A stretch of 64,000 nt of DNA from assembly GCA_009691765.1 (NCBI GenBank), contig SIAO01000011.1:16407-80406 (forward strand), written 5' to 3'. Position 1 is the stretch's first letter, and each line of letters begins with the position of its first letter. Both the position numbers and the translations under genes were made by a program. The notes beneath the pieces are model-generated. The model ran no database searches, was not told the origin of the DNA, and was given only the letters and a program-made list of their open reading frames with translations. Below, piece after piece: positions 19,201-28,261 of this stretch. This DNA is from Planctomycetota bacterium (lineage in GTDB: Bacteria > Planctomycetota > GCA-002687715).

Positions 19201-20186
19201 GTGAATACTGCGCTCACTTGTTGCAACGCCGGTTTGCTGAGGCAGCCGCATGTGCAGCACAATTGCGTGATGTTCCGCTCACATGGAGAGATCCGCTTTC
19301 AACGCTATCGCTGCGCTTAAAAGCGCACCCAGATGAAACCGTTCTGTTCATGCGTCACTTCACACTTGCCTTGGCACTCATGGACGAGCCAATGCTGGCT
19401 AACGCCGGCGTGAATGCTCTTGACGAAGCGCGCAAGGTGCTGGAATCTGAAACGAAACCCCTCGAACTCTGGCGCGCACTGCTGCGTATGCAGGCTGGTG
19501 ATGGGACTGCCGCAGCGCGTATCGCCGCCCCGCGCCTCGAAGCTGACAACCCAACACTCTTCGAGCTAGCCATTGCTGCCCGCGCAGCAATGCTGAATGC
19601 TGGTCCCGCGAACATGCTGAAGGTCCTGGAAGGTGCCGGACTCAATGCAGCAGTGCCTGCACTCCTTGCGCGCGAACTGGCTGAATTGGCCCGTAGTGCA
19701 GGAGATCACGCCAGCGCCGCGGCCCTCCTCTCGCGCTTGGCTTCACCGGAAGATTCCGATCTTGCTTCGCTCGCCTTGGACTTGGCTGTTTGCGCTCCTG
19801 ACAAGGTTGCATCAGTGGTGCTGCGCATCAAAGAGGACTCTGGCGTGCCGCGAGCAGCACGACTCCTGCGTGCTACTGCCTTGGCACGCAGTGGTGCTCC
19901 CGGCGAGGGCATTGAGGCGCTGAAGCGCGCACTCGCAGGCAAGCCAGTGCTTGACGCAACGGAACTGCTTTTTGCCGTTGAGGCCGCCGCGGCTGCTGGT
20001 GATGACCTGCTTGCCGAAACGTTGGTTCATCAAGCGCTCGCGGCGCAGCCGTGGAAAACCGCAGGAATGGCCCGCTGCGCGCTACTGCTGCGCCAATACC
20101 AGTGCCTGCCCGAGCTGCAGACAGCACTGAATGACGCCCTGAGTTTCATCGACCAGGGTGGCAAATTACGCAAGAGCAAGCGCTAG
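16260..20186 (+). CDS. Very large TPR-repeat lipoprotein (~1308 aa), PrsT-like by context
   Basis: MPNRNLYSLALLCLILTACGGDYAKEGHEAFARGEFKVAERML: lipobox LTAC then TPR-like repeats throughout. ORF-track start 15483 is rejected because the upstream part is antisense to the BadF kinase gene. Confidence 0.85.
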   Translation: MPNRNLYSLALLCLILTACGGDYAKEGHEAFARGEFKVAERMLSVAVRDGNAPAASRFMWGASLARLKRVGEASAVLEPLMSDEQYGPRATLLCVEAAVNDARLDDVRRMVAAAATRWPNHPCTTMASFRLTEADYSGARRQFESMLMRYGGAPSVTKQEGRISRLLFAKETTPTEISLLQAIALECALTEASVIMPSLEAARTAAARMEASATAAATADPAAFEAIVRLIESAKHRVEPDLVLQQAVRILHLKPAEVSAEERRGFLEARRLEAAGHVTQAFETARRIPEAVVALEAAAPCFANPLILDEKLARLYYIAGDVEKLDVIAQRWLKADGRNLLASFYRGYVLFRLARYEEAANYLERARGLNSTTQAFNLMAAINFAKLGNHARAAPLFAMSAENGPLDAESIVGWADTMQALGDSTRARALLRDGMKVRFPNPLSEEHKKLQDTLLRYYKNAGHAIDNLEEARTLHREDRGNAYITLRLAQLELDGGDERTALQLCRDVQDDHPTLADGWRLGAETALLMKDNASTALMLERLNRLLPNDASVAWLQARAALAQKNTGRARHYAGIALERDPTTLGPALVLVQASLEDKRPREALEIGEELLKRAGESAGLLTLVGNAAQQLRLNDKAVDFLMRAEKAGANDSDFTLLLVRALVRSGRNAVAIPHAMRLTTDKNCPPFSRMALAEILIEAGAALEAATLAKDTLPTLPKGPELIAGLAIAARCHIAAGHWLDACTALVGLRRASDHSAAATLFIPAALKQRAYAEAAHCAEIALEEKALSQEVISDALRALMLTENWVSARRVAELCAKKNPAYQLPDLVLRARLLSHDGQHDQSAKLLELAFVNGNAAVKRDAVEALADSSIANDGDAAVAAQLVQWLRDAPDSVHLREQGARTALRARNYDEAAALLAEAAKLSKNRDDIVRLQARVELLRQRPREAAALLAPLGHERSRTLAALALALAESPTLKGSTGEYCAHLLQRRFAEAAACAAQLRDVPLTWRDPLSTLSLRLKAHPDETVLFMRHFTLALALMDEPMLANAGVNALDEARKVLESETKPLELWRALLRMQAGDGTAAARIAAPRLEADNPTLFELAIAARAAMLNAGPANMLKVLEGAGLNAAVPALLARELAELARSAGDHASAAALLSRLASPEDSDLASLALDLAVCAPDKVASVVLRIKEDSGVPRAARLLRATALARSGAPGEGIEALKRALAGKPVLDATELLFAVEAAAAAGDDLLAETLVHQALAAQPWKTAGMARCALLLRQYQCLPELQTALNDALSFIDQGGKLRKSKR

Positions 20187-20210
20187 CTGACGCACTCCGC
20201 CGTCGTCATT

Positions 20211-21149
20211 TCACTGCGTGTTGAGCGGATAGCCAGCAGCGCGCAGTGTGTCTCGAATGGTCCCGAGTTTGAACTCTCGTAGCAGACACTCGAGGCGCGG
20301 CATGGTGTGCTTCAGCCCGACATAGTGGCGAAATGCACCTGCGCGGCTGGTGAATCGGCGCAAGTTCGGTTGCTCTTGGTCTGTCTCCCACGGATGCAAG
20401 TAAAATACAAATGGGCGCTGCTTCTGAATGCGGTTCAAACCCCAGCGTGTCAGCCACCAAGGCAGCAGTCGGAAGTAGCCGCCACCAGAAACCGGTATTG
20501 CCACGCCGCAACAGCGCGCAACGGACATGGGCAGTTCCACGAGGCTGTGGCTTCCATTGCTGCGAATCGTGTGCGCTACATCGCCCACGGAGGGCATGCC
20601 GTAATCGGGGTGTCTCACTGGGAAAATGGAGCTGTCGTAGGTGTACCCTGCATCCAAGAGCTCATCGAGCGCCCAAAGCGTTTTCTCCATGATGCTGAAA
20701 GATGGCGCTCGAAAACCGTGCACTGGCTGCCCGCTCAAGTCCTCGAGGAGCGCCTTCGATTCGCGAGCCTCTGCACGAAACTCAGCACGAGTCATGCTCG
20801 TGATGACCGCGTGACTCATGCCGTGACTGCCAACTTCGTGCCCCGCTGCGGCGATTTCGCGCACAAGCTCCGGATGTTGCGCAGCTACACAACCGAGTAC
20901 GAAGAATGTCGCGTGCACTTGGTGCTCTGCGAAGAGAGCAAGAAGTCTGCGGGTGTTTGGCACGACACGTGACTCCTGACGAGCCCACTCCGAGCGCGGC
21001 AATCCACGTGCAAAATTCAGGACTTGGTAGTAGTCCTCCACATCGACGCTAAGCGCGTTGAGCAAGCGAAGAGCCCCCGTGCTTGGGAGCGTATCAGCGC
21101 GTGCCGCGGCCAGTGAGGCAGCGAACGGTGAGGAAGATAATCGCGACAT
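20211..21149 (-). CDS. Polysaccharide deacetylase, exosortase-locus (XrtA-associated) type
   Basis: LSVDVEDYYQV, HATFFVLGCVAAQHPELVREIAAAGHEVGSHG, HGFRAPSFSI, GGGYFRLLP, FYLHPWETD. Confidence 0.9.
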   Translation of the reverse strand: MSRLSSSPFAASLAAARADTLPSTGALRLLNALSVDVEDYYQVLNFARGLPRSEWARQESRVVPNTRRLLALFAEHQVHATFFVLGCVAAQHPELVREIAAAGHEVGSHGMSHAVITSMTRAEFRAEARESKALLEDLSGQPVHGFRAPSFSIMEKTLWALDELLDAGYTYDSSIFPVRHPDYGMPSVGDVAHTIRSNGSHSLVELPMSVARCCGVAIPVSGGGYFRLLPWWLTRWGLNRIQKQRPFVFYLHPWETDQEQPNLRRFTSRAGAFRHYVGLKHTMPRLECLLREFKLGTIRDTLRAAGYPLNTQ

Positions 21150-21708
21150 CTGTCATCAGACACATGCGCTTGATGTACAGAAGGTCGTAGCGCAATTTGC
21201 GCTCGACATCGCGCACCGTTTCGTCGTAGTGGCCTGAAACCTGTGCCAGCCCAGTGATGCCAGGCTTCACGTCAAGGCGCTTCTCGTAATCCTGCACTTG
21301 CACTTTGAACTGATCGACAAAGAACGGCCGCTCGGGCCTCGGCCCCACGAGACTCATCTCGCCGCGCAGGATATTGATCAGTTGTGGCGCTTCGTCCAAA
21401 TGCGTGGCCCTGAGGAAACGTCCCAAGCGCGTAATACGCGGGTCGTTGACCCGTGCCCAAATGGGGCCAGTATCCGCTTCGGCGTTCATGACCATGGTGC
21501 GCAGTTTGATGATTCCAAAGTTCTTGCCGCCCCTGCCAACGCGCTCCTGAACGAAAAAGACTGGGCCGCGGCTGCCAAGTTTGATCGCCAGAGCAAGCAG
21601 TGCCAGGACCGGCAGGAGCATGAGGAGACCAAGCCCGGCCAAAAACCGGTCGAGAAAGTCCTTTAGCAGGTCGAATCGTGCGCGAAGTACCAGCGAAGCA
21701 AGGGGCAT
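21094..21708 (-). CDS. Undecaprenyl-phosphate sugar phosphotransferase (WcaJ/EpsL C-terminal catalytic type)
   Basis: LLKDFLDRFLAGLGLLMLLPVLALLALAIKLGSRGPVFFVQERVGRGGK, FLRATHLDEAPQLINILRGEMSLVGPRPERP, GITGLAQVSG. Confidence 0.92.
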   Translation of the reverse strand: MPLASLVLRARFDLLKDFLDRFLAGLGLLMLLPVLALLALAIKLGSRGPVFFVQERVGRGGKNFGIIKLRTMVMNAEADTGPIWARVNDPRITRLGRFLRATHLDEAPQLINILRGEMSLVGPRPERPFFVDQFKVQVQDYEKRLDVKPGITGLAQVSGHYDETVRDVERKLRYDLLYIKRMCLMTDVAIIFLTVRCLTGRGTR

Positions 21709-21921
21709 TGTTGTGGGAGTTCTCAAAAACTGTCCGTAGTATAATCTCCGGACTCCATGAAACAGCTATCAAACTTTGGTGAATCTAGCGCAAAGCGGGT
21801 GTATTCAACACGGCCAAGGTCGGGGTGAACGGCTTGAACAAGAGGAAGTTATTCCGCGATCCGCCAGGGAGCAAGATATTTCTGGCCTTCCAGTACTCGT
21901 TGTCACTTTTCGAGTTGTGCA

Positions 21922-23376
21922 TCAAAGCTGCGCCAGAATTGCGCTAAGACCCGGTGCCATTTCTCTCAAGAACCAGCGCAGTTCCTGTCGTGCCCGGTCT
22001 ACATCGCCCGCGACCAAAGGCGTGCTCAGTAACACCAAAGCCTGTGGCTCACTTGGTCTCAATAGAACCCTCCAAGCAAAGGAGTTGTATTCAGCCATGG
22101 ACTGTCGGCCAGCGCGGTAGAAGCTCCAACTCAGACGTTTTTCCGTGCCCTTCAAGAGCAGAACCTCGTGGAGCCCTACTGGCGATTCGGGAAAATCATC
22201 AGGGCAGGGCAGCATCTGCATCCCTTGGACTTCGTAGCCATTCCCCCGGTAGCAGATTTCCGGAGCGTGGATGCGAACTTCCGGACCAGCACCGTAAACC
22301 ACGCAAATGCTGAACCGATCACCGACGCCAAAGGTCCTGTAGACCCAGCCCCTGGGTTGAAGGAGTTTGAGCGTCGAAGGCTCGAGCTCGACCTCCCGAC
22401 TCGTCAAGACCTGAACGCTCTCAAGGCGTAGCTCTTTTGGCAACAGTCTTCCAAGGTCCGCGGGCACTGAAACAGGTGCCGCAACGCCGACGAAGAAAGC
22501 CGCGATCACGAAAACGGCCGCGAGCGACACAAACCAGATCCTCGCAGGCGGTGCGCCCGTTGGCACAGCTCCAGTTGATGACGCTGATCCGCCACGGGTG
22601 GTCCAGAGCATCAGTGCACTCGCCACAATGAAGGCCACGATGCCTGAACCGTCATGGGCCAAAGTGCCAGGCGCAGCAGCATCGATGCCGCTCCGTTGCG
22701 CCACATGAATGAGGAACGCAACGCGCAATGCGTTGGCGAACACAGCACACAGTGGTGCCGCCAGCACACACACTGCAAAGCGCCACGGTTTCAACTTCGT
22801 GAGCGCAGCGAACATCCATGCAACAGCTAGCAAGGTCACGCTACTCCGCAACCCTGAGCACACCTCGCCCACTAACAAGCGACCCGCGCCCACGATGAGG
22901 CGCGCTCCTTCGCCTTCGCGCACAACACCATCCGGTGCCAAAAGCAACCCACCCTGCAAAGCAAAATCACGCAAAGGCAAGCTCAGATCATCGACGAGCT
23001 TGAGCGGCCATGGCAGCGCAAAGAACAGAAACCCCAGCGCGGGAAACAAGTGCCGCAACATGGCTGTTCCGCCGCCTGCAGCAATCAAGGCCAGCAACGC
23101 CAACCATGCTCCTAGGGCTCCAGCAGAACCGCTGCCGCGAGCAGCGAGCATCCACAGAAAAAACGCCGCTGGAAGTGCGAGAAACACTGCCGCGAGGATG
23201 CCACGCGAGCGCGGAACACGACGTGCTGCAAATAGCAGCCACGGAATGGCAGCAGCAACCACAAGCGGACCGTGGCTGAAAGCTCCTGCTTCTTCATCCC
23301 AACGCAGCAGCAACCAAGGTCCAAGATTGTGTGCGCAGAGAATCACCACACCAAAAGCTGCAAGCACCGTCAACAT
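21922..23376 (-). CDS. Exosortase fused to EpsI-type (DUF3485) C-terminal domain
   Basis: Multi-TM protein with GEVCSGLRS (Cys), NALRVAFLIH (Arg), HDGSGIVAF (His) exosortase signature; C-term VYGAGPEVRIHAPEICYRGNGYEVQG like EpsI. Confidence 0.9.
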   Translation of the reverse strand: MLTVLAAFGVVILCAHNLGPWLLLRWDEEAGAFSHGPLVVAAAIPWLLFAARRVPRSRGILAAVFLALPAAFFLWMLAARGSGSAGALGAWLALLALIAAGGGTAMLRHLFPALGFLFFALPWPLKLVDDLSLPLRDFALQGGLLLAPDGVVREGEGARLIVGAGRLLVGEVCSGLRSSVTLLAVAWMFAALTKLKPWRFAVCVLAAPLCAVFANALRVAFLIHVAQRSGIDAAAPGTLAHDGSGIVAFIVASALMLWTTRGGSASSTGAVPTGAPPARIWFVSLAAVFVIAAFFVGVAAPVSVPADLGRLLPKELRLESVQVLTSREVELEPSTLKLLQPRGWVYRTFGVGDRFSICVVYGAGPEVRIHAPEICYRGNGYEVQGMQMLPCPDDFPESPVGLHEVLLLKGTEKRLSWSFYRAGRQSMAEYNSFAWRVLLRPSEPQALVLLSTPLVAGDVDRARQELRWFLREMAPGLSAILAQL

Positions 23377-25673
23377 CAGGGGTGACGCACCTGCGGCGCG
23401 TCGGTTCGAGTGCGCAAATCGTAGATTCGGATGATGCGGCGATTATCGCTGGATCCAGTGCCAAACTCCCAAGCGTCGTAGTGAGCTGCTACGTCGGCGT
23501 AAAATGCAGCCCAGTCTGGGAAATTCGCGGCTTTGCGCGCGGCGTTTGCATTCCCGAAGGCTTCATAGTTGTGCTGGCACGTCACCAACCACGCTGCACC
23601 ACGCAGTGCATTGCGCGCAGCAGGATCCGTGTTGCGCGTCAACCAACGAGCCGATACGGGCGAAGCCCTACTCCACAGCAACGCGAGATTTGGAGTACTC
23701 GAGCCAAGTCCGAATCGAATTCGTGCTTGCTCAACCCGCTCCGCAATAGCGGCTTGCGGATCATCAGGCAACGGCTTCAGCGCAGCCACAATTTGCGTTG
23801 CATCGCGGCGCAACAGATCCGTGAGGTGCTGATCAACATGTGCCCAAATCCAAGTCGAGTTCACGCCAGCCACGCTGGCGGATGCCTCCACCAGCACTTC
23901 GCGCATCACATGTCCAAGTGGCGATCGTAGTGGCAGCGGGCTGTATCCGGAAGCGCCTTGAAGGCGATTGTTCAAATCTTCGGTGTACCAATCTTGATCC
24001 AGCGAAATCACATCCCAGGTTGCATTAGGTGCTTCTCCCGCAGCGCGTTTCAGCAACTGCCAGCGCCGCTGATAACCCTCACACGCCTGAATCGAAGCCA
24101 GCGCTTGTGTAAGTCGCCGCGATCGCACCGTCGGATCCAGTTCCATTTCCGCGCTGCTGCGATGACGCTCTGCATCGTCACGCAACCTACCGATTTGTTC
24201 TAGTACCTTCTCGCAGCGCGCTGCAGAGGGCTGCAACGGAACCCAATCGCGGTCGTTCAGCACGACACTGCCAGCCGCGACATTGTGCTCCATCCAGCGC
24301 AACGCTGAAACCCTTGGATCCTCGTTGCGCCGAGCAATCGTCCGTTGAACAATCACTAGCGCCGGAAACTGCGGCAGAGGCACGAGCACGATCAAACACA
24401 GCGCCATGAGTGCGCCACGCCCACGCCAAGTCTCGCGACCGCCAATGCGACAAAGCGCATCAGCAAGTGCTGCGATTCCGCAGGCCACGAGAATGGCAGC
24501 GAAGGGATACAGCGTGTTCAAGTGACGAGGTTCGCTGAACTGGATGTTGGCGAATGCGGCCGCAGCACCAACGCAGACACACGTGACGAGCAAGAGCCAA
24601 AGTGCACCATTGTCTCCCTGGCGCAAGCGCCTTGAACGCTGCAGCGCTGCGAACGCACCGAAAACCATGAGCGCTGCCAGGACGACGCCCATGCCTTGTG
24701 CAGAAAAACAGCGTTCCGCTGTGTAGAGCGCTGAATCCAAGAGTGAATGCGCAGCCGGATCCACGATGCCTGCGCCAGGACCAGCAGCACCCTGCCACAG
24801 TTGGTCGAGATGCAAACGCGAAAGCATGAAACGAAATTGCGGCAACACGCGCTCGTTCCAGAACTGTGCAGAAATGAAGTTCCACGGACTGCCACAGAAA
24901 AAACCGACCCAGAAAAGGAACATGCCCCACCAGAGTCGCGGCGCGTTGAATGCACGCGATTCAAGGATTTTCGCTTGATCCGACCTAAATAGGTGAGCGC
25001 ACAGGAACGGAACGAATAGGGCCACTGCGTAGTACTTCGTGGCCATCGACAAACCGGCCAGCAATCCGCAACGCACATAGTCACGAACGCGACCAAAGCG
25101 CAGCATGTCAAACATGCTGATGGATGCGGCGATGGCAAAGGCAGCAGCCACAACGTCCTTCTTGACCTCTTGTGAACTGGCAACGTGGCCCATCATTGCA
25201 GCCAAAGCCGCTGCTGCAGCAAGCGCGAGTCTGCGACTCAGCATGCGCCGTGCCAAAAGGTAGGTCAGCCAAATCCCGAGAGTGCCAAAGATGGCCGCAT
25301 TGATGCGCCCAATGATCAGCAAAGGTTGCGGGTCTCGAAACCACTGCACCGCAAAGTCGTCAGGCCCTGTGAAACGCCCAAGCAGGCGGCCAACGCCATA
25401 GTAGGCGCCGTATTCACCCAACAGGATGTAATAGCCCAAGGCTGGCTTGTTGAACCACTTCGGGTTCATTGTGCCCTCGGCAGCAAAACGCAACGCGCGC
25501 TCTACGTTGTTTTCCTCGTCCTTGTAGAAGGTCCAAGGCAGCCCCCCATCGAAGCAACCGAGAATGCGCACACCAAGCGCGAGCAAAAGCACTAGCAATA
25601 AAATCCGTCGAGCCTGTGGGCGCGTGATGTCTCTCACGCCCGCGCTCGCCGATCCCTCAAGTGCCATGTTCAT
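23376..25673 (-). CDS. Multi-pass membrane glycosyltransferase-like protein (GT39/ArnT superfamily)
   Basis: Many TM helices; N-term GVRILGCFDGGLPWTFYKDEENNVERALRFA acidic loop pattern. ATGA overlap with exosortase gene. ORF can extend to 25730. Confidence 0.75.
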   Translation of the reverse strand: MNMALEGSASAGVRDITRPQARRILLLVLLLALGVRILGCFDGGLPWTFYKDEENNVERALRFAAEGTMNPKWFNKPALGYYILLGEYGAYYGVGRLLGRFTGPDDFAVQWFRDPQPLLIIGRINAAIFGTLGIWLTYLLARRMLSRRLALAAAAALAAMMGHVASSQEVKKDVVAAAFAIAASISMFDMLRFGRVRDYVRCGLLAGLSMATKYYAVALFVPFLCAHLFRSDQAKILESRAFNAPRLWWGMFLFWVGFFCGSPWNFISAQFWNERVLPQFRFMLSRLHLDQLWQGAAGPGAGIVDPAAHSLLDSALYTAERCFSAQGMGVVLAALMVFGAFAALQRSRRLRQGDNGALWLLLVTCVCVGAAAAFANIQFSEPRHLNTLYPFAAILVACGIAALADALCRIGGRETWRGRGALMALCLIVLVPLPQFPALVIVQRTIARRNEDPRVSALRWMEHNVAAGSVVLNDRDWVPLQPSAARCEKVLEQIGRLRDDAERHRSSAEMELDPTVRSRRLTQALASIQACEGYQRRWQLLKRAAGEAPNATWDVISLDQDWYTEDLNNRLQGASGYSPLPLRSPLGHVMREVLVEASASVAGVNSTWIWAHVDQHLTDLLRRDATQIVAALKPLPDDPQAAIAERVEQARIRFGLGSSTPNLALLWSRASPVSARWLTRNTDPAARNALRGAAWLVTCQHNYEAFGNANAARKAANFPDWAAFYADVAAHYDAWEFGTGSSDNRRIIRIYDLRTRTDAPQVRHP

Positions 25674-25677
25674 GCTG

Positions 25678-27027
25678 TTAGGTTGCGCCGACACCCTGAA
25701 ACCCTTCGACCTCGGCGCGTCGTGGCACATGCTGTGTCCTGTGACGCATCAGTGAGCGCCGTTGCACCATGAGATCGAGTGCCGAAACGCAGCCCATGTA
25801 CCACCACAGGAAGTCGAGTTTGATATGGGACCCGAAAGATGATCCAACGATGAATGCTACCCACATTCCCATCATGGCTGTAGCGTGCGTAGCAATCAAT
25901 GAGCCATCAGGATCGGACCTTGCCATCCGCCGACAGCGCCAGAGATAGAGCATGGCCGCCGGGAATAGAAGTAGGAATGGGATGGCTGAGAGCAAACCGC
26001 CCTCAGCGAGAGTCTGAAGCCAAGTGCTATGGGCCACGAAACCGGAGCGCGCTACTCCCGGTGTGTAGGTTTCCATGTTGCGCCCCGCATAGAAACCTGC
26101 GTAGCGCGGCGACAGCAAGGAGAAATTATCAGGCCCGACTCCCAACATGGAATGGTCTGACCACATCTCGAGCGCAGCTTCCCAGAGCAGCACGCGGCTC
26201 TGAGCTGCAAAATCTCGCTGCTCCTCTGGCCCAATGCCCTTTTGTAGTCGATCCCACTGAGCGCTGGGCATGGCAAGCAAGAGCACGACAGCCGCAATGC
26301 CTGCTGTCAGCAACCCAAGCACCTTGCGGTTGGTGAGCAACGTCATCACCAACACTGTGAGTCCCATGGCGAGATACCCGGCGCGTGAGCCGGTGAGCAC
26401 AATGCAAAGCAAGACCAACGGAATGAGCACCAGCGAAACCGTGCGTTCGCGAGCGCGCCCCGTCTGGAACTTCATGAACAAGAAGGGCAGCATCATGACG
26501 AGAATCATGGCGAGATAATTGGCGCCACCACCCTGCCCGACGCCTACGTCCACGCGCAAGTCTTCCGTCACGCCACCACCGATGAACCCGAGGTACAGAA
26601 TGGTCTTGATGTTCCAGACCATGCCCAAGATGTTCATCCACAGAAACACATTGAGTTTGCGTGGCGTATCCACCAGCTGCATGGTTAGGAATTGGACAAT
26701 GATGAGCTTCGCCAACACATTGACGAGGTTCAAGGAATCCTCAACGCTTGCGACCGCATTCAGCGCGGAGATCAAATGGCCTATCAGCACAGCGACCGAG
26801 AACGCTAAGAGTAAATGCGTGCGGAAGGTACGCACCTGCAATGCCCAACCCACCGCCACGGAAACAGTGATCCACATCAAAGGGCGGAACCAATCTGGTG
26901 CCTCCCAAATGTCTGGGCGAAAGTAATACAAAAACACGAGGCAGAGCAATCCCCAGAATGGCCTGAACACACCGAGCAGGCATGCCGCAGGAGTCGCCAC
27001 AAGCATGAAGGCGAATCTCAGGGACAT
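25678..27027 (-). CDS. O-antigen ligase/Wzy-like membrane protein, exosortase-associated type
   Basis: YYFRPDIWEAPDW, long TM protein, GVGPDNFSLLSPRYAGFYAGRNMETYTPGVARSGFVAHSTWLQTLAEGGLL Wzy_C pattern. Confidence 0.85.
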   Translation of the reverse strand: MSLRFAFMLVATPAACLLGVFRPFWGLLCLVFLYYFRPDIWEAPDWFRPLMWITVSVAVGWALQVRTFRTHLLLAFSVAVLIGHLISALNAVASVEDSLNLVNVLAKLIIVQFLTMQLVDTPRKLNVFLWMNILGMVWNIKTILYLGFIGGGVTEDLRVDVGVGQGGGANYLAMILVMMLPFLFMKFQTGRARERTVSLVLIPLVLLCIVLTGSRAGYLAMGLTVLVMTLLTNRKVLGLLTAGIAAVVLLLAMPSAQWDRLQKGIGPEEQRDFAAQSRVLLWEAALEMWSDHSMLGVGPDNFSLLSPRYAGFYAGRNMETYTPGVARSGFVAHSTWLQTLAEGGLLSAIPFLLLFPAAMLYLWRCRRMARSDPDGSLIATHATAMMGMWVAFIVGSSFGSHIKLDFLWWYMGCVSALDLMVQRRSLMRHRTQHVPRRAEVEGFQGVGAT

Positions 27028-28241
27028 GGCATCCCCGACTTCGGCGCAGCATGCGCGCCGCGCGTAAGACTGCCAACGATGTGCTCAAAGGCCGTGTCGA
27101 ATTGCGACCAGCAGTGATTGCGTTGCACAAAACGGCGCCCAAGCTGCGCCATGCGCTCCCGCTCTGCACTATCGCCGAGCAGAGCGCATGCCGCCGATGC
27201 CATGCCTTCCGGAGTACACGCCAAGACGCCGCCTGCACCACCGTCTTGCAGCGACAAGGCCACCCCAGGCGTCGTGAGCACCGGTAATCCGTGCGCCAGT
27301 GCCTCCAAAACCTTGTTTTGAATGCCGCGCGCGATGATCAAGGGCACGAGTGCCAATGACGCCGCCGCAAGGTGAGGAGCAATACTCACAACTTCACCTG
27401 TGACTTCGACACCCGGCAACACCGCGAGTGCGCGGACACTGCCTGTTGGATTTCGCCCGACAATGCGCAAGCGCGCTTGAGGTCGTTGCGCTCGCACCGC
27501 TGGCAGGATGACGCGCGCGCCCAATTCGGCAGCCTCGACATTAGGCGCATAATCCATCGCTCCGCTAAACACCATGAGGTCGGATTCGCGCGCTGCTGCC
27601 GGCGGCACTTCATTTGGAAAAGCGACGCCATTGCCTATATGAACTGCAGATCCTGACTGAACGGCTTCGCGCCATAACGCAACTTCGCGCGGGGTGCATA
27701 AAATCACACGATCGGCGCGGTTGCCACAGTTTCGTTCGAAACGCCGCATGCGCACCGCTTCCAGCCCAGACAACCAGCGTCGTACTCCGCCAGTGCGGCT
27801 GTAATCCGCCCATTTTTCGCTGTCGACATCCACCGCATCCAGCATGACAGGCACTGTGCAGTCGCGAGGAATATAGGCCACTACCTGCGATGAAAACGCA
27901 ACGATCAAATCGTAGTCCTGCGACGCGATCATTTGTTCGACACGCGATTTGACCCGTGCGCGAGTCATCCACGCTACAGAGAGTGGCTGTGCACTGAAAA
28001 GCGCTACCGTCGCGCGCAATCGCCCCGTCATGCTGTGCAACGCTTCGACATACACGCTGCGGCAAGATTCACGCAGATGTTCACAGTGCCGCAAGTCTCT
28101 TGGATCATCGGCGTGGCTGACAAGGTCGACATCACCGATGCGGGTGCATAAGTTCAGCAGATGCCAAGAACGGATCTTGTCCCCCTTGTTAGGTGGATAT
28201 GGGATCCGGTGCGAGAGAAAGAGGATCTTCAGGCGTGCCAC
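27018..28241 (-). CDS. Glycosyltransferase family 4-like, exosortase-system associated sugar transferase
   Basis: ILFLSHRIPYPPNKGDKIRSWHLL, DYDLIVAFSSQVVAYIP, LDAVDVDSEKWADYS, GNGV, GIQNKVLEALAHGLPVLTT. GTG start. Confidence 0.9.
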   Translation of the reverse strand: MARLKILFLSHRIPYPPNKGDKIRSWHLLNLCTRIGDVDLVSHADDPRDLRHCEHLRESCRSVYVEALHSMTGRLRATVALFSAQPLSVAWMTRARVKSRVEQMIASQDYDLIVAFSSQVVAYIPRDCTVPVMLDAVDVDSEKWADYSRTGGVRRWLSGLEAVRMRRFERNCGNRADRVILCTPREVALWREAVQSGSAVHIGNGVAFPNEVPPAAARESDLMVFSGAMDYAPNVEAAELGARVILPAVRAQRPQARLRIVGRNPTGSVRALAVLPGVEVTGEVVSIAPHLAAASLALVPLIIARGIQNKVLEALAHGLPVLTTPGVALSLQDGGAGGVLACTPEGMASAACALLGDSAERERMAQLGRRFVQRNHCWSQFDTAFEHIVGSLTRGAHAAPKSGMPCP

Positions 28242-28261
28242 CGCAGGATTCTCCCTGCGCG

